13,901 nucleotides of DNA from UBA8752 sp042095055 (lineage in GTDB: Bacteria; Bacteroidota; Bacteroidia; Flavobacteriales_D; Sanyastnellaceae): the NCBI GenBank assembly GCA_042095055.1, contig JBELBZ010000047.1, positions 1 to 13,901 of the forward strand. Direction: 5' to 3'. The translations under genes and the position numbers were made by a program. The notes under the pieces were generated by a model. The model searched no databases, was not told the DNA's origin, and worked only from the letters and a program-made list of their open reading frames with translations. Each line of letters opens with the position of its first letter. Position 1 is the stretch's first letter. This document shows positions 1 to 6,148 of this stretch, piece after piece.

Positions 1-359
<359 letters not shown>

Positions 360-416
360 AAAAGTTTGAAAATTTGACTCTCAAAGTAAATTAACGTTGG
401 TTGGGCTATCACATCA

Positions 417-429
417 TTTCAAAGAACTT
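417..429 (-). promoter_or_regulatory. boxA-like antitermination element
   Basis: On the minus strand this reads AGTTCTTTGAAA, close to the E. coli rrn boxA core TGCTCTTTAACA and placed, as expected, between promoter and 16S. Known boxA RNA binds the NusB-NusE dimer to let RNA polymerase read through the long untranslated rRNA operon. The assignment rests on motif similarity and position only. Confidence 0.6.
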
Positions 430-438
430 CTATCTGAA

Positions 439-456
439 TTGAACCCTTCGGTTCAA
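439..456 (-). promoter_or_regulatory. Leader hairpin (7-bp stem, GAAG loop)
   Basis: This is a perfect 7-bp inverted repeat, TTGAACC and GGTTCAA, around a four-base GAAG loop, located between the rRNA promoter and boxA. It could be a small structural element of the antitermination leader. There is no U-run after it, so it is not an intrinsic terminator. Confidence 0.5.
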
Positions 457-479
457 AACGTCTCCCGTAAACGGGGCGA

Positions 480-510
480 CAAAGATACTTCATTATTTAA
501 TTCCGGCAAG
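480..510 (-). promoter_or_regulatory. Proximal rRNA promoter P2, Bacteroidota type
   Basis: Reading the minus strand, a -33 element CTTG (510-507) is followed by a 19-base spacer and a -7 element TATCTTTG (487-480). This matches the phylum-specific consensus TTTG, about 19-21 bases, TAnnTTTG used by the primary sigma factor of Bacteroidota. Transcription should start a few bases beyond 480, giving a leader of roughly 115 bases before 16S. Just upstream of the -33 element (511-542) lies a 32-base run that is all purine on this strand and rich in A, which could act as an UP element. Confidence 0.82.
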
Positions 511-578
511 CTCTTTCTCTCTTTTTTCTTCTCCTTCTCCTCGTTGCTTGCAGCGGCGCCTTGCGTTCAAAGCGGGGG

Positions 579-609
579 CAAATGTAGAGCCGTTTCTTAT
601 ACCGGCAAG
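579..609 (-). promoter_or_regulatory. Distal rRNA promoter P1, Bacteroidota type
   Basis: This is a second promoter with the same build as the proximal one: -33 CTTG (609-606), exactly 19 bases, then -7 TACATTTG (586-579), matching TAnnTTTG. The eight bases CTTGCCGG at and after the -33 element are identical in both promoters. A run of nine A residues on this strand (628-620) lies 11-19 bases upstream of the -33 TTG and is a good candidate UP element. Tandem promoters are common before rRNA operons. This pair, 99 bases apart, would give two leader lengths. Confidence 0.78.
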
Positions 610-664
610 CCCCCCTTCATTTTTTTTTCGGGCATATTGAAATTGATTCCATAACGCCCTGATT

Positions 665-1330
665 TCAAGGAGATAACAAGAACTCTAAATCCTGAACCAA
701 TCGGTTCACATCGCCCAAGTCTGTCCCATCATAGAAACCACGCAAGCGACCCAAAGTGTCTACTAGCACCATGTTCTCGGTGTGAACGAAATCTTGAAAG
801 CCCCCATCCCCCTCATCTAAAGCAGCGAAATAGCTCTTTCGAGCCAGCTTATAGACCTCTGTTTTGTCTCCAGTCAGCAACCACCAGCGCCGAGAATCGA
901 CACCTTTTGCTTCTCCATAGTCCCGCAACACCGAAACAGAATCCGCAACAGGGGTCACAGAATGGCTCATCAGCCGCACGCGATCATCCTCCATCACGCG
1001 GTCCTGGACCCGCTTCATGTTGGTGGTCAACAAAGGGCAAATCGTCGCACAACGTGTAAAGAAGAAGTCGACCACCAGCACCTGGCCCTGCACGTCCGCA
1101 TTGCGCACCGTGTCCCCGAGTTGGTTGACCAATTCAAAAGACAGGATCCTGTGGTCCTCATGGCCCAGCACAGTGGCATCCACCAAAGCTGGGTTTAAGT
1201 CTGAGGGTTGGTAAACCGGCAGCTGTCGCTCAGGCGTCAACAAGAACCCTCCGATGGCGATGGCCACCGCCGCAATGCCGACATAAGCGAAGAGGGCCCA
1301 GCGGGACTGGTTTGTTTTTGCAGCTTTCAT
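665..1330 (-). CDS. SCO1/SenC/PrrC-family copper chaperone
   Basis: This is a thioredoxin-fold protein of the SCO family, which delivers copper to the CuA site of cytochrome c oxidase or keeps its cysteines reduced. It is anchored in the inner membrane and faces the periplasm. An N-terminal hydrophobic segment (about residues 12-32, ending GGFLL) is the anchor. The copper-site motif CxxxCP is seen in FFFTRCATICP (Cys94, Cys98), and the third ligand His183 is in FVHTENM, so the site is complete. At 221 residues it has the normal family length. I chose the ATG at 1330. An in-frame TTG at 1348 overlapping the upstream stop (TTGA) would add six residues (MNGSSS) and cannot be excluded. It is the last gene of the cluster and lies directly upstream of the rRNA promoters. 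No cytochrome oxidase genes are adjacent in the window. Confidence 0.92.
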   Translation of the reverse strand: MKAAKTNQSRWALFAYVGIAAVAIAIGGFLLTPERQLPVYQPSDLNPALVDATVLGHEDHRILSFELVNQLGDTVRNADVQGQVLVVDFFFTRCATICPLLTTNMKRVQDRVMEDDRVRLMSHSVTPVADSVSVLRDYGEAKGVDSRRWWLLTGDKTEVYKLARKSYFAALDEGDGGFQDFVHTENMVLVDTLGRLRGFYDGTDLGDVNRLVQDLEFLLSP

Positions 1331-1344
1331 ACTAGAGGAACCGT

Positions 1345-3006
1345 TCAATGGCCTTGTCGTTCAAAGACGCGCTCGCCACCTATCCACGTCTGCAGAACCT
1401 TCGTCTCAAGCAAGGTGGGCGCAGCTGCCGTCAAGGGGTTTCGATCGAGCACAGTGAAGTCTGCCCGGTACCCAGGCGCAATCTGACCGAGGTCATGCTC
1501 TCTAAAGCACGCCAGTGCCGCCCATGAGGTCATGCCCTTCAAAGCACTCATGCGGTCCAATGCCTCCTCGTGCTGAAATCCCCCTTCGGGATACCCCTCA
1601 ACATCCTTGCGCTCAACAGCCGCATAAAACGTCCGCAAGGGTGCAATCCCCTCAACGGGAAAGTCCGTGCCCAACGGCAGCCAACCCAATTGCGATTGAA
1701 GGGACTTATATATGTAGGCACGCCGCACGCGGTTGCGGCCCAATCGCTGGCCTGCCCAGTACATGTCACTCGTGGCATGGGTGGGCTGTATCGAAGGAAT
1801 GATCGTGTGGGTGCGGAATGCAGCGAGGTCATCCTTGTGCACGACTTGGGCATGTTCAATGCGCCATCGCAAATCATTGACCCCTCCCAGCAAGTCGCCA
1901 TAAACGCCAAGCACCCTGCGCACGGCAGCATCTCCGATACAATGTGTGGCCACCTGAAAACCGGCAGCCTTCGTGCGCTTGACCTTGTCTATATAGTCAG
2001 CTTCATTTTGCAGAAAGAGCCCTTGCGTCTCTGGGCGGTCCGCATACGGTTCGAGCAAAGAGGCGCCCCGCGAGCCCAAGGCACCGTCCATGTAGAATTT
2101 GACAGCGCGCACGTCCAACATCCCCGCTGTATCGATAACCGGGCCCGCTGGTAGAAAGTGGTCCAATGCTTCCGGACGGTCGGCCACCATCACCGAGAAG
2201 CGCAAAGGGAGTTCACCCGAAGCCTGCAAGGCCACTATGGCCTCTACGTCTTGAGGCTCCAACCCAGCATCGGTAATGTGCGTCAAACCCACCGCCGTGA
2301 GCTGGCGTGCCGCCTCTTTGAAATAGCCCGCGCGGATCAGGCTGTCTGGCTCAGGGACCCAAGACTGCATGCTGTCTGCAGCACCATCGACAAGCACCCC
2401 TGTCAACCGGCCATCTTCTGCTGCGATCAGCTCCCCCCCTGCTATGCGCAGGCCAGGCTCCATACCTGCAAGCTTCAATGCGGCCGCATTGCACCAAACG
2501 GCATGCCCATCGACGCGCTCCAACATCACCGGGCGGTCTGGGAACAAAACGTCCAAACGGTCTGCCCGGTCCGGAAAATCAGTCACGGCCCAGTCATTTT
2601 GGTCCCAACCCCTTCCAATCACCCAACCTTCTGGAAACAAGGCAGCATGGGCCAATGCTTTGTCGAGCACCTCTTCCACCGAAGTTGTTCCGACCAAATC
2701 CGCTGCCCCCAGCCCATCGGCAAAACCCACAAAGTGTGCATGGGCATCCATCAAACCGGGAACCACAACCGCGCCCATCAGGTCCACTTGTAAGTCTGCA
2801 TGGTATTTGTTGAGGATGGCCCGCTCTGGCCCAACCTCAACGATGCGTCCGCTTCGAACGGCCACAGCTTGGGCTTGACTTGAAGACGCATCCAGCGTCA
2901 AGACCACACCGTTGTGCAGCACCACATCAGCGTGATTTCCACGAAATCCACAGCCGCTCAGCGTGACGCCCGCCGCACAAACCAGCGCCAAAAACAATCT
3001 CATCAT
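1345..3006 (-). CDS. Lipoprotein amidohydrolase, YtcJ-like (Amidohydro_3 family)
   Basis: This is a metal-dependent hydrolase of the amidohydrolase superfamily, 553 residues, in the YtcJ/NfdA-type branch, which cleaves C-N bonds of amide-like compounds. The actual substrate is unknown. Residues 1-19 form a lipoprotein signal with lipobox LSGC (Cys19), so it is likely a lipid-anchored envelope protein. The N-terminal beta-sandwich strand (DVVLHNGVVLTLD) is followed by the HxH metal motif in MDAHAH (His89, His91). Further landmarks are VKFYMDGALGSRGA (Lys303 a likely bridging residue), THCIGDAA (His355), RIEHAQ (His385) and LGTDFPV (Asp448). The C-terminal end has the usual APGYRADFTVLD block. 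All expected metal ligands appear present. The start is the first of two adjacent ATGs, 27 bases after the methyltransferase stop. Its stop overlaps the possible TTG start of the SCO gene, which suggests co-transcription. Confidence 0.9.
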   Translation of the reverse strand: MMRLFLALVCAAGVTLSGCGFRGNHADVVLHNGVVLTLDASSSQAQAVAVRSGRIVEVGPERAILNKYHADLQVDLMGAVVVPGLMDAHAHFVGFADGLGAADLVGTTSVEEVLDKALAHAALFPEGWVIGRGWDQNDWAVTDFPDRADRLDVLFPDRPVMLERVDGHAVWCNAAALKLAGMEPGLRIAGGELIAAEDGRLTGVLVDGAADSMQSWVPEPDSLIRAGYFKEAARQLTAVGLTHITDAGLEPQDVEAIVALQASGELPLRFSVMVADRPEALDHFLPAGPVIDTAGMLDVRAVKFYMDGALGSRGASLLEPYADRPETQGLFLQNEADYIDKVKRTKAAGFQVATHCIGDAAVRRVLGVYGDLLGGVNDLRWRIEHAQVVHKDDLAAFRTHTIIPSIQPTHATSDMYWAGQRLGRNRVRRAYIYKSLQSQLGWLPLGTDFPVEGIAPLRTFYAAVERKDVEGYPEGGFQHEEALDRMSALKGMTSWAALACFREHDLGQIAPGYRADFTVLDRNPLTAAAPTLLETKVLQTWIGGERVFERQGH

Positions 3007-3033
3007 GTGGCGAATGTCGCCAATGGAAAGGGT

Positions 3034-4368
3034 TCAGTCCTCCTCCTTGGGCACCTGAACGCGCGGCCGGCGAAAACGCACGGTCTCTCCCTCCTGTGCA
3101 GCAGAGGCATCCGCACCATCTGGTGAGGGAGCCTCCACATCGGAATTCGCCCGCTCATCGCCCGCCAGGTGATCCGCCCGCTTCCCTTTGAAGAGGTCAT
3201 ACACCGCCCAGGTGCACGTCAATGGACCGTTCATCACCGTGTGCTTCACCCTCGGTTTCAGGCCAATGCGGTGTTGGGCTTCCAAATCCTTGGGGAACAG
3301 CAAGCCGGCGCGCCAGCCAGACCAGCGGTGCTTCAAAGCACCACCGATGCCCCCGTAGAGGTGTTCGAGGTCGTCCGCATGAACGCGCTGTCCATAAGGG
3401 GGATTCAACACCACCAGTCCAGGCTCGGTATCGCGGGGAGGACGCATTTCCAAAAAATCCGCCACCTCAACCCGCACAAGGTGCTCCAATCCAGCCGTCC
3501 GCACACTTTCGCGCGCATCCCCGACCGGGTGTTTGTTCCAATCCGAAGCCAAAATGGGCGCACGCTCGATGCGCTCTTGGCGGGATGCCTCCGCCACCTC
3601 ACGCCACAAATCACCATCAAAAGTGGGCATCCCAAACAGGGTCCACGTTCTGCGACCTGCGTGAATGGGCACGCCTGCAGTCCACAACCCAGCCTCTATG
3701 GCAAAGGTGCCAGAACCGCACATGGGGTCGACCAGGGTTTCGCCCGGCTGCCAACCCGCCAACCCCAGCAAGCCTGCAGTCAAAACTTCATTGAGCGGCG
3801 CCCGAGCACGTGGAGCGCGGTACCCCCTTTTGAACAAAGCCTCCTTGCCGATCAAATCCAATGAAATGGTCACCTGATCTGCTGCGATGTGCAGATGGAT
3901 CAGCTGCTCCGGGTTTGTGCGGTTGATGTCCAAATGGTGAACGGCTCCCGCTCGTCCGAAAGACTTGAAATGGTCGCTCATGGCGTCCTTGAGGCGGAAC
4001 ATCGCAAACTGGTCATGCGGGAATTCTTCGCTGTTGACCGTGACATCCAACGCCATGGAGCGCCGCGGGTCCACCCATTGACCCCAATCGAGCTTCAAAG
4101 CAGAAGCGTAGAGGGCATCGGGCCCCTTGGCCTTGAATTCAAAAACAGGACGCAGGACCCGAACGGCAAACCGCGTGCTCTGCAAGTAGCCATAAAGGGT
4201 GGCTTTTGTAGCGCCGAAAGACGCGCTTCTGCGGCCAAGCTCTACCTCGACAGCGCCGTGTTCTTCCAACTCACTCACCACTTGAGGCTCGAGCCCCATG
4301 AGCGTGCGCACCACGTAACGGGTCACCCGTTCCTGCGGTTGAATCTGTGCTTCTTGTTCTGTGCTCAT
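3034..4368 (-). CDS. THUMP-domain class I SAM-dependent RNA methyltransferase (RlmL N-terminal/YpsC-like, COG0116)
   Basis: This 444-residue protein probably makes N2-methylguanine in 23S rRNA. The target is inferred from the E. coli RlmL m2G2445 activity. A ferredoxin-like plus THUMP RNA-binding region occupies about residues 15-175, with the family block FKRGYR near 179-184. The SAM-binding motif is LVDPMCGSGTFAIEA (residues 212-226), and the base-methylation motif NPPYG is at 322-326. The last ~50 residues (about 395-444) are a charged, low-complexity tail unlikely to fold. It matches the N-terminal half of E. coli RlmKL and lacks the second (RlmK) methyltransferase. I chose ATG 4368 because it overlaps the upstream SUI1 stop as ATGA, and the conserved part begins soon after. 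A purine-rich AGGGGGG precedes it. The longer frame back to 4464 only reads through the SUI1 gene. Confidence 0.92.
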   Translation of the reverse strand: MSTEQEAQIQPQERVTRYVVRTLMGLEPQVVSELEEHGAVEVELGRRSASFGATKATLYGYLQSTRFAVRVLRPVFEFKAKGPDALYASALKLDWGQWVDPRRSMALDVTVNSEEFPHDQFAMFRLKDAMSDHFKSFGRAGAVHHLDINRTNPEQLIHLHIAADQVTISLDLIGKEALFKRGYRAPRARAPLNEVLTAGLLGLAGWQPGETLVDPMCGSGTFAIEAGLWTAGVPIHAGRRTWTLFGMPTFDGDLWREVAEASRQERIERAPILASDWNKHPVGDARESVRTAGLEHLVRVEVADFLEMRPPRDTEPGLVVLNPPYGQRVHADDLEHLYGGIGGALKHRWSGWRAGLLFPKDLEAQHRIGLKPRVKHTVMNGPLTCTWAVYDLFKGKRADHLAGDERANSDVEAPSPDGADASAAQEGETVRFRRPRVQVPKEED

Positions 4369-4718
4369 CCCCCCTTGTGCTTCACTGTGTAGCCTTTGTC
4401 GCGCAACCATTGCGCCACCCGATCTCTGTGGTCTCCTTGCAGCAAGATGACCCCATTCTTCCACCCTCCTCCGACGCCGCAGTGTGCCTTGAGCGAACGG
4501 GCTGTTTCGCTGGCCAAATCTGCGTTCTGAGCGGGATCAAACCCCTCGACAAGCGTCACCTCCTTTCCTTTGCGGGCTTTTTTGTCACGGGAAACATACA
4601 AGAGGCCAGGACCCGCTATGGGGGTGCCTTCTGGTTGCTCCGAAGGCAAATCGGCGCGCTCTCCCCCCATGGCCTGGTGCAATTCGGCCAACGCATCCAA
4701 CCCTTTTAGTTTCTTCAT
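4365..4718 (-). CDS. yciH: SUI1/eIF1-like translation factor, YciH family
   Basis: This is a 117-residue protein with a C-terminal SUI1 domain (about residues 48-117), the fold of eukaryotic eIF1. Bacterial YciH proteins are thought to affect start-codon fidelity or ribosome binding under stress; the exact role is not settled. Seen in the sequence are the KGKEVTLVEGF strand, the diagnostic glycine-rich loop LKAHCGVGGGWKNG (77-90), then ILLQGDHRDRV and the closing GYTVKHKGG. The N-terminal ~45 residues are variable linker. Start ATG 4718 gives MKKLKGLDAL, the usual beginning. The longer frame to 4790 lacks support and would run through the divergent promoter region. It is the first gene of the leftward cluster and is translationally coupled to the methyltransferase by a 4-base ATGA overlap, so both act in the ribosome/RNA context. 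Confidence 0.92.
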   Translation of the reverse strand: MKKLKGLDALAELHQAMGGERADLPSEQPEGTPIAGPGLLYVSRDKKARKGKEVTLVEGFDPAQNADLASETARSLKAHCGVGGGWKNGVILLQGDHRDRVAQWLRDKGYTVKHKGG

Positions 4719-4801
4719 GGCACAGTCTCTTTGCCTTGGAAACGAAGATAGACGGCGCCGTGCGAGATTTCGTATCTTTATATAATTCAAGATGAAATAG
4801 G
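4719..4801. promoter_or_regulatory. Divergent intergenic region, probable promoters
   Basis: These 83 bases separate the leftward SUI1 gene from the rightward Cys-rich protein gene and must carry promoters for both. The right half (4766-4800) is strongly AT-rich. On the plus strand TATCTTTA (4773-4780) is one base from the -7 consensus TAnnTTTG, but there is no TTG at the right distance. On the minus strand TATCTTCG (4750-4743) is also one base off and again lacks a proper -33. The promoter content is inferred from position; the exact boxes are uncertain. Confidence 0.35.
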
Positions 4802-5485
4802 ATGCATTCTTTACTCCTTCAACGTTTGGTGGTGACCGTTGCCTTGATGTATTCGGTCTCCGCCGTTCAAGCCCAGTGCAATGAGTACGACCTCATGCTG
4901 CTCTGCGACAGTGCAGCGCAGGTGGACATTGCCACCTCCTCGGCCGGTCTGGACTGCGCATTCAATCCCGATCCCGCCGGATGCTTCACGGACGAAGCCA
5001 CCATCCTGCTTCCCACCATGTCCGCTGGGTGCATCGACTGCTTTGCGCAGCAAGCCAATTGCGTACTGGACAACTGCGCCACCATTTGCGCCTTTGGCAG
5101 CACCGCGTCCTGTGACGCTTGCATTTACAACAACTGCCAACCCGCATTTGAATCCTGTGCGGGCATCGTCGACAACGACAATGACACCCACAACAACATC
5201 TGCGACTGCGACGACAACAACCCCCTGCAACACCCAGGAGCAGCGGGCACCAACGAAGGCATCGACAACAACTGCAATGGGCTCATGGAAGTCAGCGAAA
5301 TCGCTGAAGTGGGATGCCCCACCGACCTCACAGGAGATGGTCTGGTAGGTGCCGCAGACCTGGTCGTGTTCCTCGGGAACTTTGGTTGTGACACGAATTG
5401 TGGAGACTCAGACTTCGACGGAGATGGCCTCGTAGGGGTGGCCGACCTGGTCGTCCTGTTGGGCACCATTGGCCTGTTCTGCTGA
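4802..5485 (+). CDS. Secreted Cys-rich protein with MopE-like motif and two dockerin-like calcium repeats
   Basis: This is a 227-residue exported protein of unknown function. Residues 1-24 are a Sec signal peptide ending AVQA before QCNEYD. The mature protein has 20 cysteines, 13 of them in residues 26-119 with spacings such as CxxC and NCxxxC (CIDC, NCATIC, CDAC), suggesting a disulfide-bonded module. Residues 124-160 (DNDNDTHNNICDCDDNNP to GIDNNCNG) match the 'DCDD-NP-PGA-GIDNNCNG' putative metal-binding motif seen in MopE-like surface proteins. Residues 175-195 and 204-224 are two DxxGDGLVGxADLVVxLGxxG repeats, the EF-hand-like calcium loop of dockerin type I domains, sharing 15 of 21 positions. 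The product is probably extracellular or on the cell surface and binds calcium. No C-terminal sorting domain is evident, because the repeats end at the C-terminus. It is followed immediately by a methyltransferase gene. Confidence 0.85.
   Translation: MHSLLLQRLVVTVALMYSVSAVQAQCNEYDLMLLCDSAAQVDIATSSAGLDCAFNPDPAGCFTDEATILLPTMSAGCIDCFAQQANCVLDNCATICAFGSTASCDACIYNNCQPAFESCAGIVDNDNDTHNNICDCDDNNPLQHPGAAGTNEGIDNNCNGLMEVSEIAEVGCPTDLTGDGLVGAADLVVFLGNFGCDTNCGDSDFDGDGLVGVADLVVLLGTIGLFC
5324..5386 (+). repeat. Dockerin-like calcium-loop repeat 1
   Basis: This encodes residues 175-195 of the Cys-rich secreted protein, pattern DxTGDGLVGAADLVVFLG. Asp/Gly positions match an EF-hand-type calcium loop. It is paired with a second copy 24 bases downstream; the two share 15 of 21 residues and much of their DNA sequence. 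Confidence 0.75.
5411..5473 (+). repeat. Dockerin-like calcium-loop repeat 2
   Basis: This encodes residues 204-224 of the same protein, pattern DFDGDGLVGVADLVVLLG. It is a more complete calcium-loop version than copy 1, with Asp at positions 1, 3 and 5. The tandem pair suggests internal duplication of one dockerin half-motif. Confidence 0.75.
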
Positions 5486-5502
5486 CCCCCTCAGCACGCG
5501 GA

Positions 5503-6126
5503 TTGGACCTCCTCAAATTTGCCCAAGAGCAGGGTTCACCTGAACCGCCCCTGCTGACGGATTTGCGCCGGGCCACCTGGCAGCGCACCCGACATGGCCG
5601 GCTGATGACGGACGTTCACACGGGCCAAATGCTGTCCATGATCGCCCGCATGGTGCGTCCAAAGGTCGCCCTCGAACTGGGCACGTTTAGCGGCTACGGC
5701 ACCCTGTGCCTCCTCGAAGGCCTCCACCAAAATGGTGCACTGCATACGGTCGAGCGGAACGATGAGCTGTTCGCCCTTCAAGATGAGTTTTGGATGCAGC
5801 ACCCGCGTCACGGGGCCATCACCCGTCACCATGGCATGGCCATGGATGTGTTGGAAAAATGGCCGGTGGAACGCCCCATCGACCTGGTCTACGTCGACGC
5901 CGACAAACAAGGGGTCAACGGCCAACTGGACGCACTCCTGCCCCTGATGTCCGAAGGCGGTTGGATGCTCTTTGACAACACCTGGTGGAACGGCACCCTA
6001 ACAGCAGCGAAGGGACCCAAACCCGACGCTCTGCGCGCCCTGAATGCAAGGCTGGCCGAGGACAGCAGGTTCCACACAGTAGTGCTTCCCGTGGGCGACG
6101 GGCTCACGGTGGTTAAGAAAGCATAG
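5503..6126 (+). CDS. Class I SAM-dependent O-methyltransferase (COG4122, catechol-OMT-like)
   Basis: This is a small soluble methyltransferase of the metal-dependent O-methyltransferase family. Members act on catechol-like small molecules or on tRNA 5-hydroxyuridine (TrmR); which applies here cannot be told. With the TTG at 5503 as start it has 207 residues, and MDLLKFAQEQGSPEPPLL aligns with the usual family N-terminus (-SPEPxLL-). The SAM motif is LELGTFSGYG (57-66). The acidic residue binding the ribose is in HTVERND (Glu84). The metal-binding block is DLVYVDADK (127-135), with the second ligand pair in FDNTWW (Asp158, Asn159). The C-terminal PVGDGLTVVKK is typical. No ATG lies in frame until residue 35, after conserved sequence. 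A TTG at 5398 would need a long overlap with the upstream gene and adds a low-quality Arg-rich leader. The gene lies only 17 bases after the Cys-rich protein stop and converges on sucC. Confidence 0.88.
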   Translation: MDLLKFAQEQGSPEPPLLTDLRRATWQRTRHGRLMTDVHTGQMLSMIARMVRPKVALELGTFSGYGTLCLLEGLHQNGALHTVERNDELFALQDEFWMQHPRHGAITRHHGMAMDVLEKWPVERPIDLVYVDADKQGVNGQLDALLPLMSEGGWMLFDNTWWNGTLTAAKGPKPDALRALNARLAEDSRFHTVVLPVGDGLTVVKKA

Positions 6127-6127
6127 C

Positions 6128-6148
6128 GTTCTGAGTGGCGCTCAGAGC
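6128..6148. terminator. Possible hairpin between convergent genes
   Basis: A 6-bp inverted repeat TCTGAG/CTCAGA with a five-base loop, extendable by a wobble and a GC pair on the plus-strand RNA, sits in the 15-base gap between the convergent O-methyltransferase and sucC genes and includes the sucC stop. No U-run follows on either strand, so termination here is only a possibility based on position. Confidence 0.25.

Larger units (their letters stand above)
360..478 (-). promoter_or_regulatory. rRNA operon leader (transcribed spacer before 16S)
   Basis: This stretch lies between the proximal rRNA promoter and the 16S gene and has no believable protein gene. On the minus strand it carries two small hairpins in a row. 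One has stem CCCGT/ACGGG at 464-475. The other has a perfect 7-bp stem TTGAACC/GGTTCAA with a GAAG loop at 439-456. They are followed by a boxA-like block and an AT-rich run up to the 16S start. Leaders of this kind normally bind antitermination factors and pair with the 16S trailer for RNase III processing. The partner trailer is not in the window, so the processing stem cannot be checked. Confidence 0.75.

Noticed and set aside
602..658. T-run at 620-628 as an intrinsic terminator
   Set aside because: The T-run is on the plus strand, where no gene ends and no hairpin precedes it. For the leftward genes it is an A-run and fits better as an UP element of the distal rRNA promoter.
1570..2793. 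Plus-strand open frames of 194 and 211 codons opposite the amidohydrolase
   Set aside because: They are antisense to an intact lipoprotein amidohydrolase with complete metal ligands; their translations are compositionally odd and show no motifs.
5324..5473. Dockerin-like repeats as a sign of a cellulosome
   Set aside because: No cohesin, scaffoldin or glycoside hydrolase is in the window, and similar calcium-loop repeats occur in many unrelated secreted proteins of Bacteroidota.
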